Positions 6,150 through 12,062 of a stretch of 12,062 bases of DNA are shown piece after piece. Source of the DNA: Solidesulfovibrio magneticus (GTDB lineage Bacteria > Desulfobacterota > Desulfovibrionia > Desulfovibrionales > Desulfovibrionaceae); contig DLGG01000205.1 in NCBI GenBank assembly GCA_002482565.1, forward strand, positions 1-12,062, given 5' to 3'. Below the pieces are notes generated by a model. It worked only from the letters and a program-made list of their open reading frames with translations, ran no database searches and was not told the DNA's origin. How positions within the stretch are numbered: the stretch's first letter is position 1; each line of letters opens with the position of its first letter. Made by a program: the position numbers and the translations under genes.

Positions 6150-6407
6150 TGAGGGATGGTTTCAGTATAAACCGCGAGAAAGGAAAAAGGTCAAGCTGGG
6201 TATGCCCGAGGCCTGGCTTGGGCCGCGTTGGGATAGGCCGGTGGGGTGAAGAGGGGCGGAGGCGACGCTAAACTCTTGGCTTGGTTGGAGCAGGTATGCC
6301 GCTTGGTCGTCTTGTCATTGCGATGTTCCCAGGGTACTGGGGTTGCTAAAGGCTGGCTTTTTTGGCCTGTGACGCACCATCATTCATGCTGTTTACCGGA
6401 GGCACGC

Positions 6408-8627
6408 ATGTTCCAGGATTGGCAGTTGCGTAACAAGATTCTCTTTCCTATCGCGTTGGTATGTATTGCGGTGTTTGCCGCCATTTTACTTGTCGTGCGC
6501 ACGGGGATCGAGAATAACGCCGCCGTCGAAACGCGGCGTCTGGCCGAAGAGGTGAGCGCCCGTTACGCGGCCGTGGTGCAGGGGGAACTTGGCGCGGCCA
6601 TGGACGCGGCCAAGGTGTTGGCCGCCGGGGTGGCCAGCGAACGTGCCGGCGACGCGCCCAACAGGGCGGCTGTAGCGAAGTTGCTGCATAAAACCCTGGC
6701 CGCGCTGCCCGAGGTGTTCGGGGTGTGGACGGCCTGGGAGCCGGACGCCTTTGACGGCCGGGACCGCGAATTCGTCAAGGCCGACGCCCTGCACGAGGAA
6801 ACGGGACGGTTTTTGCCCTACGTCATCCGGGGCGCGTCCGGCGTGGAGGAGACCCACACCACGGCCTCCTTGTCCACCAGCGGCAGCGCCGAGGACAAAT
6901 GGTACTCGCAGCCGCTTAGAACCAACAAGACGCTCCTCGTCGAGCCCACGGAATACGAGGTGGCCGGCAAGAAGCGGATGATGGTGAGCGCCTGCGTGCC
7001 CATGACGGACAAGGGCAAGGGCGTGGCCGGGCTGGATCTCAGTCTGGAAGGACTCCAGAAGCTGGTTTCGGGCATCACGGTCTTCGGCACGGGGTATGGC
7101 GTGCTGCTGTCCGATTCGGGCATGATCGTGGCCCACAAGGAAAAAGACATCATCGGCAAGCAGGCGGCGGATCTGCTTGACGAAGCCAATCGCAAGCCTC
7201 TGGCCGAGGCCGTCAAGAACGGTAAGAGCCTTATTTTTACTCAGAAGTCGCCGGCCAACGGCGAGGAGATGCTCTACAGCCTCACCCCGGTGCGGCTGGA
7301 AGGCGTGGACGGGGCCTGGAGCTTCATCGCCGGCCTGCCCAAGGACGCCATGATGGAAAACGCCCGCCGTATGCAAATGGTGCTGTTGTGGCTGTGCCTG
7401 GGCGGGTTGGCGGTGTTGATCGCGGCGGTGTTCCTCATCGCCCGGGCCATCGTGCGGCCGGTGACGGGGCTGGCCCAGGCCGCCCAGGCCGTGGCCGGGG
7501 GCGACCTGGAGCATCCCATCGCCCTGCGCCAGCGCGACGAGATCGGCCGGTTGGCGCAGGCTCTGCGGGGCATGGTGGCGAGCCTTCGCGGCATGATCGC
7601 CGAGGCCGACGAAAAGACCCGGCTGGCCGGCGAGGAATCGGCCCGGGCGGCCCAGGCCGGCCAGGCGGCCGAGGCGGCGCGCCAGGAAGCCGAGCAGGCC
7701 AAGACCGACGGGATGCTCCACGCCGCCGCCCGGCTGGAGGATGTGGTGGACATTCTGTCCTCGGCTTCCGATGAGCTGGCCGCCCAGGTCGAGCAGTCCA
7801 GCCGTGGCTCCGAGGAGCAAAACGCGCGGGTGGCCGAGACGGCCACGGCCATGGAAGAGATGAACGCCACGGTGTTGGAGGTGGCCCGAAACGCTGGCGA
7901 AGCGGCCACCGCCGCCGAAAACGCCCGGACCCGGGCCGAGGACGGCGCCGGCATCGTGGCCAACGTCATCGCGGGCATCGGCAAGGTCCAGACCCAGGCC
8001 ACGGGGCTCAAGGCCGACATGACGACCCTTGGGCAGCAGGCCGAAGGCATCGGCAACGTGCTCAACGTCATTTCCGACATCGCCGACCAGACCAACCTGT
8101 TGGCGCTCAATGCCGCCATCGAGGCGGCCCGGGCCGGCGAGGCCGGACGCGGCTTCGCGGTGGTTGCCGACGAGGTGCGCAAGCTGGCCGAGAAGACCAT
8201 GGTCGCCACCAAGGAAGTGGGCGACGCCATCCGATCCATCCAGGACGGGGCGCGCAAGAACATCGGCAACGTGGAGCAGGCGGCGGTCGCCATCGACGGG
8301 GCCACGGACCTGGCCCGGCAGGCCGGCGAGTCGCTGCAGGGCATTGTGGCCCTGGTGGAGACCACTTCCGAGCAGGTGCGTTCCATTGCCACGGCGGCCG
8401 AGCAGCAATCGGCCACCTCCGAGGAGATCAACCGCTCCATCGAGGCGGTCAGTCGCATTTCGTCGGAAACGGCCGACGCCATGAGCCAGTCGTCCCGGGC
8501 CGTGACCGAGCTGGCCGAACAGGCCCAGGCGCTCAAGGGGCTTATTGCCGACATGAAGGCCGAAAGCGGCGGCGCGGCCCTGTCGGCGGGCGGCAGCCGG
8601 CGGCCGGCCTTGCCGGGCGGGAGGTAG
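6408..8627 (+). CDS. Methyl-accepting chemotaxis protein with periplasmic Cache-like sensor domain
   Basis: The 739-aa inner-membrane chemoreceptor has a standard architecture. TM1 spans about residues 8-30, a periplasmic sensor about 32-320, TM2 about 322-346, HAMP about 346-400, and the long cytoplasmic signalling coiled coil about 440-725. The sensor has a dCache_1-like pattern (WTAWEPDAFDGRD; KWYSQPLRTNK; GVAGLDLSLEGLQ; LSDSGMIVAHKE). The hairpin tip that binds CheA and CheW is clear around residues 555-580, with DQTNLLALNAAIEAARAGE and GRGFAVVADEVRKLAE. The C-terminus is Gly/Arg-rich and lacks the CheR/CheB pentapeptide. The ATG at 6408 has GGAGG five bases upstream. The frame is open back to 6246, but that extension lacks a ribosome site and would bury TM1. 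The ligand is not predictable. A hairpin follows the stop, so it is probably monocistronic. Confidence 0.95.
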   Translation: MFQDWQLRNKILFPIALVCIAVFAAILLVVRTGIENNAAVETRRLAEEVSARYAAVVQGELGAAMDAAKVLAAGVASERAGDAPNRAAVAKLLHKTLAALPEVFGVWTAWEPDAFDGRDREFVKADALHEETGRFLPYVIRGASGVEETHTTASLSTSGSAEDKWYSQPLRTNKTLLVEPTEYEVAGKKRMMVSACVPMTDKGKGVAGLDLSLEGLQKLVSGITVFGTGYGVLLSDSGMIVAHKEKDIIGKQAADLLDEANRKPLAEAVKNGKSLIFTQKSPANGEEMLYSLTPVRLEGVDGAWSFIAGLPKDAMMENARRMQMVLLWLCLGGLAVLIAAVFLIARAIVRPVTGLAQAAQAVAGGDLEHPIALRQRDEIGRLAQALRGMVASLRGMIAEADEKTRLAGEESARAAQAGQAAEAARQEAEQAKTDGMLHAAARLEDVVDILSSASDELAAQVEQSSRGSEEQNARVAETATAMEEMNATVLEVARNAGEAATAAENARTRAEDGAGIVANVIAGIGKVQTQATGLKADMTTLGQQAEGIGNVLNVISDIADQTNLLALNAAIEAARAGEAGRGFAVVADEVRKLAEKTMVATKEVGDAIRSIQDGARKNIGNVEQAAVAIDGATDLARQAGESLQGIVALVETTSEQVRSIATAAEQQSATSEEINRSIEAVSRISSETADAMSQSSRAVTELAEQAQALKGLIADMKAESGGAALSAGGSRRPALPGGR

Positions 8628-8637
8628 CGGGGATTTG

Positions 8638-8702
8638 TCCGCCGTGCCCTAGGTCATCGTTGGCCGGGGCACGGCGGAAGAGAGTTCTCTTCGTTTATTT
8701 TT
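8638..8702 (+). terminator. Double hairpin terminator after the MCP gene
   Basis: The first stem is a perfect 12-bp repeat, TCCGCCGTGCCC (8638-8649) and GGGCACGGCGGA (8667-8678), with a 17-base loop. A second stem overlaps its end, GAAGAGA-GT-TCTCTTC (8677-8692), and is followed by GTTTATTTTT (8693-8702). The T-rich tail overlaps the 3' end of the convergent gene, whose stop codon is at 8695-8697. The two genes thus converge on this structure. The stem and tail together make a plausible rightward terminator. Confidence 0.65.
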
Positions 8703-9768
8703 CGCCAAAGAATTCATCTATTATTGAATAGCTTGCAGCGGATTGGTTTTTGGGTTCAAGGTGTTTTAGAATGTCCTTGAATATTTTAGTGCAGTCTTGG
8801 AGGTCGCAGTCTGTGTATATTAAAGTAAAAATGCCGTACTCCATGAAGTAATCTTTATGTTTTTTTATTTCACGTTCGAAGTTGTTTTTTGCTGCTTCGT
8901 TTATTTCTTTGGCGGTCATTTTGCCAGTATTTGATATGTAGCCATGTGTTGACCAAGGGGAGAGTTCAAATCCTGTTTTTGTTAGATTTGATTGATTGAG
9001 TATGCAAAAATCAAGTCTATACTTGTGATTTTTTGTTAAGCCATTGTATCTAAGTTCAGGGATTAGAATAGGTATTTTTGTAGGGTCTTTGTGGTTTGTG
9101 ACGTAGTTGGCGTATTGTTCTGCTATATCCATTTCATACTTTGACCCAGAGTGTCTGACGATGATGTCTGTGAAAAAATTAAGATAGTCAATTGTGCTTG
9201 GAAAGGTAATTCTTTTGTTTTTATACGGGATGGCAAGTCCTGTGTTGAGGATATGTCCTATGGTCCAATATTCTTCCGGAAAGTGGCGTATCTCGCTTTT
9301 GTCGTTTTTCCAATTGTTGTCGTTGAAGCGTGGGGTGATGAGTAGGCCGTATTCTGCATTGTTTTGTCCAATCCATATTTCTGAATTATGTAATAGTGGC
9401 TTGTTTCTGCTATATGCTTCATAGTTATCTAGGTATGTACGGCGGAGAAATATACTTGTGTATTCCTTGAATATTCTGTTCTCTTTCAGTAATGTGGCAA
9501 GGTCATGAAACCTTGACGGTGACCGAGTTCTGTTAAGTTCTCTTTTTAGCCCATTGAGCCAGAGGGTTAGGAAATGCTCAGAGGAGGTAATAGACTCCTC
9601 TTTTAAATTAATAAAGATGCTGTTCTTCCCGCCGATGAACCCATGTAGTTGGTGTATAGTTTGTAGATTTGCAGCTTTAATTGCTGCATCCCGCATTATG
9701 GTTAGCTCTCGGTTGAGTTGACGAACTATTTTGTTTCTTGCGGTTCTTTCTGGATCTCGTGAAGGCAT
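8695..9768 (-). CDS. AT-rich orphan gene: uncharacterised protein, possible PD-(D/E)XK-like nuclease fold
   Basis: The 357-aa protein has no signal peptide or membrane helix. It begins MPSRDPERTARNK, with a basic N-terminal helical region. Its most conserved-looking part is residues 235-320: IPELRYNG (E238), KYRLDFCIL (D253), GFELSPWSTHGY (E268), then an FEREIKKHKDYF helix and GIFTLIYTDCDL. A D-x14-E-x-S pattern on alternating strands, followed by a Lys-rich helix, resembles a PD-(D/E)XK nuclease core with serine in place of lysine; this is inference. I recall similar proteins carrying generic or 'topoisomerase II' labels, but nothing here supports topoisomerase activity. Sampled lines are 33-35% GC against well above 60% in the neighbours, and the codons end in A/T, so the gene was probably acquired. 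It has its own promoter upstream and stands alone between the MCP gene and tatA. ATG at 9768 has only a weak ribosome site. Possible roles are restriction, defence or an islet nuclease. Confidence 0.7.
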   Translation of the reverse strand: MPSRDPERTARNKIVRQLNRELTIMRDAAIKAANLQTIHQLHGFIGGKNSIFINLKEESITSSEHFLTLWLNGLKRELNRTRSPSRFHDLATLLKENRIFKEYTSIFLRRTYLDNYEAYSRNKPLLHNSEIWIGQNNAEYGLLITPRFNDNNWKNDKSEIRHFPEEYWTIGHILNTGLAIPYKNKRITFPSTIDYLNFFTDIIVRHSGSKYEMDIAEQYANYVTNHKDPTKIPILIPELRYNGLTKNHKYRLDFCILNQSNLTKTGFELSPWSTHGYISNTGKMTAKEINEAAKNNFEREIKKHKDYFMEYGIFTLIYTDCDLQDCTKIFKDILKHLEPKNQSAASYSIIDEFFGEK

Positions 9769-9789
9769 GGTGATTCTCTTGTTTTTGGG

Positions 9790-9820
9790 ACATAATTTAA
9801 TTTTATGTTGTGTCTGTCAA
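9790..9820 (-). promoter_or_regulatory. Promoter and possible operator of the AT-rich gene
   Basis: On the minus strand a perfect -35 box TTGACA (9820 to 9815) is followed after 17 bases by AATTAT (9797 to 9792), which matches 4 of 6 positions of the -10 consensus. Transcription would start near 9785, leaving a leader of about 17 bases. An inverted repeat ACATAA-N7-TTATGT (9790-9808) overlaps the -10 box and spacer, where a repressor could block polymerase. The AT-rich promoter matches the base composition of the gene and appears to have come with it. Confidence 0.55.
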
Positions 9821-9888
9821 TATAGTATAAAGCTATTTCTTCTGTGCTTATAGATCGAGCCGGTATTGTTCGGTAACGCTTGTCTCGT

Positions 9889-9921
9889 CGGCCCTTGGAG
9901 GTGAGAAGCCTCCGAAGGCCG
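9889..9921. repeat. Imperfect hairpin at the right edge of the AT-rich islet
   Basis: CGGCC (9889-9893) and GGAGG (9897-9901) pair with CCTCC (9909-9913) and GGCCG (9917-9921), with a 3x3 internal loop and a seven-base apical loop. It marks the return from AT-rich to GC-rich sequence. No T run follows, so terminator function is uncertain. No obvious matching direct repeat was seen at the left edge near 8690. Confidence 0.4.
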
Positions 9922-9952
9922 GCGGTGTTGTTAAACTGGGATTAAATTGAAA

Positions 9953-9982
9953 GCCCGCGCTCCCTTGAAAAGAAGCGCGGGC
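9953..9982 (-). terminator. Probable terminator of tatA
   Basis: A perfect 9-bp stem, GCCCGCGCT (9953-9961) and AGCGCGGGC (9974-9982), has a 12-base loop and lies 31 bases past the tatA stop. In the leftward direction the tail is TTTCAATTTAAT, moderately T-rich. In the rightward direction ATTTTGTC follows, so it could work in both directions. Confidence 0.65.
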
Positions 9983-10012
9983 ATTTTGTCGTTGCGACCA
10001 CTGGGATTCGCC

Positions 10013-10195
10013 CTAGGACCGCCGCTGGTCGTTTTGCGGGTCCACGGGCGTGATGTCCTTTTCGTTCATGGAGTCCTTGAAGCCCCGGATGGCCTTGCCC
10101 AGGTCGTGGCCCAGGCTCGGCAGCCGGCTCGGGCCGAAGAGGATGATGACGACTCCCAAGACCACCAGCCAGTGCCAGATCGAAAACGCGCCCAT
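10013..10195 (-). CDS. tatA: Sec-independent protein translocase subunit TatA/TatE
   Basis: The 60-aa protein shows the whole TatA pattern: a short N-terminus, one membrane helix at about residues 5-20 (WHWLVVLGVVIILFG), the hinge FGPSRLP, then the amphipathic helix LGHDLGKAIRGFKDSM and a short polar tail. TatA oligomerises in the inner membrane to form the pore or weakened-membrane site through which folded, often cofactor-loaded, proteins are exported; TatC and TatB recognise the twin-arginine signal. Its length is at the short end of the family (about 60-90 aa). No tatC or tatB lies nearby, so this is an isolated tatA/E. ATG at 10195 is preceded by GGAG about nine bases upstream. In a sulfate reducer its clients would include periplasmic hydrogenases and formate dehydrogenases. 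TatE is an equally valid name. Confidence 0.92.
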   Translation of the reverse strand: MGAFSIWHWLVVLGVVIILFGPSRLPSLGHDLGKAIRGFKDSMNEKDITPVDPQNDQRRS

Positions 10196-10230
10196 GGGCT
10201 CTGCTCCTGTTCAAGTTGTATCCTGGGGCT

Positions 10231-10259
10231 CCTATAGTGCCGATCAGGCGACAAAGGAA
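10231..10259 (-). promoter_or_regulatory. Putative promoter of tatA
   Basis: In the 114-bp gap upstream of tatA, TTCCTT (10259 to 10254) and TATAGG (10236 to 10231) on the minus strand are 17 bases apart. The -10 element is reasonable and the -35 is poor. The predicted start is near 10224. An imperfect G/C stem just after the upstream gene's stop (about 10291-10309) might partly separate the two transcription units. This is weak evidence. Confidence 0.28.
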
Positions 10260-10309
10260 GGGGCAATCGCCGCCGCCACGGTTTCAATGCGGCAAGGCTT
10301 AGGCCTGCC

Positions 10310-11620
10310 TTATATCCGCGCCACGCCCAAAAATACGGCGTGCAGGGCCACGACCAGGGCGAAAAAGGCCTGCCGCGCCGCCTCGGGCGACAGCCCCGGA
10401 AACCGCAAGCCGATGCGCCCGCCCGGACAGGCGGACAGGCAGTCGCCGCACAGTGTGCAGGACAGCCCCGGCCGGCCCTTGTCCAGATCGGCCGGGGTCA
10501 GCGCCAGATAGCGGCAGACCCGCGAACACCGGCCGCAGCCGTCGCAGCCCTGGCCGATGCGCACCCGCCAAGGACTGATCTTCCCGAGCAGATTCCCGAT
10601 CAACCCGATGGGGCAATACATGGTGCAATGGACCATGACCCCGGTCTTGCGGGAAAGCGTCGCCATGACGCCCAGGCCGGCAAGACCGAAGACGGCCGCC
10701 GCCGTGACGGCGACCTCAAGGGGAACGTCCAGCCAGCGAAGGACAAACGCGCCGCCAATGGTGAGCGCCAACGTCGCCGCCCTCCACCATGTCCGCCCGG
10801 CCGGCAGCCGCTTGGGCACGGGCCGGCCCAGCCGGGCGCAGGCGTCGTCGGCCGCGCCGATGTAGCACAGGTGGGAACACCAGCCTGGGCCGACCAGCAG
10901 CACCGTGGTCAGATAGAGGATGGGCATGAAATAGCCGCCGCCCCGGTAGGCCGGACCGGCGGCGATGAGCGCCGGCACGGGCAGATGCAGCGCCCCGGTC
11001 ATGAGAAAGATGGTCGCCCCGGCCAGCCCCAGGGCCAGCTGGCCGAAAAAGATCAACGAAAAGGCCGCCCAGTAGCGCGAGCGCAAGGGGCCGGTTCGCG
11101 GCGCGGCCAGCATCCAGCCGGTCAGCCAGGCGGCGTAGAGGCCCAGGGCCGTGATTTCCAGCCACCCCCAGCCCGGCGCGAACCGGTCAAGGAGCAGGAT
11201 GGGGAAGGCGACCTTGGCCCGGGCCAGGGACAGGAGCGCCACCGCGATCCAGAAGGCCGCCGCTCGGGGCGCGACGTAGCCTGGGCCGTGGCGGCCAAAG
11301 GCTTCGCCCCGGCGCGTGAAGGCAAACAGTCCGCCAGCCAGGCACACGGCCACCACCCCGGCCATGATGCCGGCCAGCCGCAGCCAGGGCAGGCCGGCCG
11401 CCAGCCGGAAGGCGACCATGTCGCGCCCGGCCTCGGCGAAGACCAACCCGGCGGCCAGCAGGGCCGGGCCGACCAACAGTCGGGCGAGGTCGCGCCTTAG
11501 CGCCAGCCAGCCGGCCAGGACAAGGGCGCTGGCGCAAAGGCCCATGTCGCCGCCGCGCAGGCTGTGGGCGGCGAAAACGAGCAGCCCCAGGAACTGGAGG
11601 GTGACGCCAAGGGCCGTCAT
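10310..11620 (-). CDS. NapH/MauN-like polytopic membrane polyferredoxin
   Basis: The 436-aa inner-membrane electron carrier has about ten hydrophobic segments between residues 1 and 320 and one more at the C-terminus (about 415-432). Cysteine motifs follow the NapH/NosR/CcoG-like plan. GWCSHLCYIGA (C248, C252) and HCTMYCPIG (C332, C336) are the paired CxxxC(P) motifs at membrane faces. A ferredoxin domain follows with C359, C362, C365, C369 and C388, C391, C394, C398 (CTLCGDCLSACP). The first pair has tyrosine where proline is usual. Such proteins pass electrons from quinol or a membrane complex to a reductase. ATG at 11620 overlaps the stop of the upstream gene as ATGA and has no good ribosome site of its own, which implies translational coupling. 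The frame is open to 11887, but that part is the shadow of the upstream gene. Family level is confident; the exact partner is inferred from position. Confidence 0.85.
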   Translation of the reverse strand: MTALGVTLQFLGLLVFAAHSLRGGDMGLCASALVLAGWLALRRDLARLLVGPALLAAGLVFAEAGRDMVAFRLAAGLPWLRLAGIMAGVVAVCLAGGLFAFTRRGEAFGRHGPGYVAPRAAAFWIAVALLSLARAKVAFPILLLDRFAPGWGWLEITALGLYAAWLTGWMLAAPRTGPLRSRYWAAFSLIFFGQLALGLAGATIFLMTGALHLPVPALIAAGPAYRGGGYFMPILYLTTVLLVGPGWCSHLCYIGAADDACARLGRPVPKRLPAGRTWWRAATLALTIGGAFVLRWLDVPLEVAVTAAAVFGLAGLGVMATLSRKTGVMVHCTMYCPIGLIGNLLGKISPWRVRIGQGCDGCGRCSRVCRYLALTPADLDKGRPGLSCTLCGDCLSACPGGRIGLRFPGLSPEAARQAFFALVVALHAVFLGVARI

Positions 11621-12062
11621 GACAGGGCCCAGGCCGGCAGGCCCGGCAGGCCGCCCGGAAAGACGAGATCGGCGAAACGCAGCCCCGGCCGCATGTCCCG
11701 GGCAAAGACGGCCAGGGTTCGGCGGGCCAGCTCTACGGCCTGCCGGGGCGAAAGGTCGCGGCCAAGCGCCGTGCCCAGACGCGGCCGGCGGCCGAGCCTG
11801 CCGCCCAGATACACGCGGTAAGCGACCGGGCCGCTGACGATGGCCCGGCTCGGGCAGACCCGGGAGCAAGCGCCGCAGCCCAGGCATGTGCCCTGGTCGA
11901 TGATGGCCTTGCCGGCGGTCACGCCTATGGCCGCGTCCGGGCAGGCCTCGGCGCAGGCCCCGCAGCCGTGGCAGGCCTCGGGGACGATGGTCGGCTCGCG
12001 CAAGGCGACAAGCCCCAGATCGGCCACCTGGGGCCGCACGCAGGCGTTGGGGCAGGCCGAGA
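11617..12062 (-). CDS. AsrC-like siroheme/[4Fe-4S] sulfite (or nitrite) reductase subunit, C-terminal part
   Basis: The gene starts beyond the right edge; 147 residues of its C-terminus are visible. They open with SACPNAC and VRPQVADLGLVAL. The C-x3-C pair is the second half of the siroheme-[4Fe-4S] ligand set of sulfite/nitrite reductases (the first half, C-x5-C, lies outside). An inserted ferredoxin domain follows with two full motifs, CHGCGACAEACP and CLGCGACSRVCP. The siroheme fold then resumes with YLGGRLGRRPRLG, a helix SPRQAVELARRTLAVF and LRFADLV. This interrupted order is that of AsrC, the anaerobic sulfite reductase catalytic subunit. The GTG at 12039 is internal. Its last codon overlaps the start of the membrane polyferredoxin gene, so the reductase and its likely electron donor are made together. 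It is not dissimilatory DsrAB. Whether sulfite or another substrate is reduced cannot be read here. Confidence 0.82.
   Translation of the reverse strand, partial: SACPNACVRPQVADLGLVALREPTIVPEACHGCGACAEACPDAAIGVTAGKAIIDQGTCLGCGACSRVCPSRAIVSGPVAYRVYLGGRLGRRPRLGTALGRDLSPRQAVELARRTLAVFARDMRPGLRFADLVFPGGLPGLPAWALS

Noticed and set aside
6091..6150. Possible selenocysteine tRNA, because CCCGGGCAGG and CCTGTGA resemble its 3' half
   Set aside because: There is no TCA anticodon in a seven-base loop, no T-loop, and no pairing acceptor stem.
6246..6407. N-terminal extension of the MCP frame
   Set aside because: There is no ribosome site, and it would precede the normal TM1. GGAGG sits just before 6408.
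6486..8554. Two long minus-strand frames opposite the MCP
   Set aside because: They have low-complexity Ala/Ser/Arg or Gly/His-rich translations. The MCP motifs are unambiguous on the + strand.
8695..9768. Topoisomerase function for the AT-rich gene
   Set aside because: I recall such labels on similar proteins, but there is no GHKL ATPase, TOPRIM or catalytic tyrosine region in the 357 residues.
8690..9890. Attachment-site direct repeats or an insertion sequence around the AT-rich gene
   Set aside because: No matching direct repeats, terminal inverted repeats, integrase or transposase could be found at the two edges.
11621..11887. Upstream extension of the membrane polyferredoxin frame
   Set aside because: It is the out-of-frame shadow of the AsrC-like gene. 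The ATGA overlap gives the natural start at 11620.

Overview
The window reads as chromosomal DNA of a high-GC, anaerobic, sulfate-reducing Desulfovibrionaceae-type bacterium (Desulfovibrio/Solidesulfovibrio-like). That placement is inferred from the combination of an hcp-ferredoxin pair, an assimilatory-type (AsrC-like) siroheme reductase, a polyferredoxin membrane protein, heavy C/G third-position codon use, and GC-rich palindromic intergenic repeats. No rRNA, tRNA, CRISPR array or transposase was seen.

Layout. (1) 1-305, +: the C-terminal end of a DUF1501-family protein. (2) 404-2191, +: a membrane-anchored diguanylate cyclase with a periplasmic ABC-type substrate-binding-like sensor. (3) 2192-2956: a 765-bp stretch with no credible gene. 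It holds small hairpins, one very strong rho-independent terminator (2693-2733) and palindromic repeats. (4) 2957-3274, -: a small cupin protein flanked by two inverted copies of a palindromic repeat. (5) 3494-5917, -: an operon of hcp (hybrid cluster protein) and a ferredoxin-like partner. A TTTGAC-N4-GTCAAA operator of the CRP/FNR/HcpR type lies upstream, spaced as expected for class II activation. (6) 5918-6407: the divergent intergenic region, with a long hairpin near its middle. (7) 6408-8627, +: a chemoreceptor (MCP) with a Cache-like periplasmic domain, followed by a terminator. (8) 8695-9768, -: a lone gene of about 35% GC in a GC-rich setting, with its own promoter. It encodes a 357-aa protein with a possible PD-(D/E)XK-like nuclease core and is the clearest sign of horizontal transfer here. 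(9) 10013-10195, -: a small TatA/E translocase subunit. (10) 10310-12062, -: a NapH/MauN-like polytopic membrane polyferredoxin, translationally coupled by an ATGA overlap to an AsrC-like siroheme [4Fe-4S] reductase subunit that runs off the window.

How the genes fit together. Much of the window concerns anaerobic redox chemistry and its control. Hcp with its ferredoxin partner is a nitrosative-stress module. The siroheme protein with the membrane polyferredoxin looks like a quinone-to-reductase or ferredoxin-linked electron route. The diguanylate cyclase and the MCP couple extracytoplasmic signals to c-di-GMP and to chemotaxis. The AT-rich gene between the MCP and tatA looks like a one-gene islet. 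The best candidates for under-described biology are this islet and the coupled siroheme reductase/membrane polyferredoxin pair.
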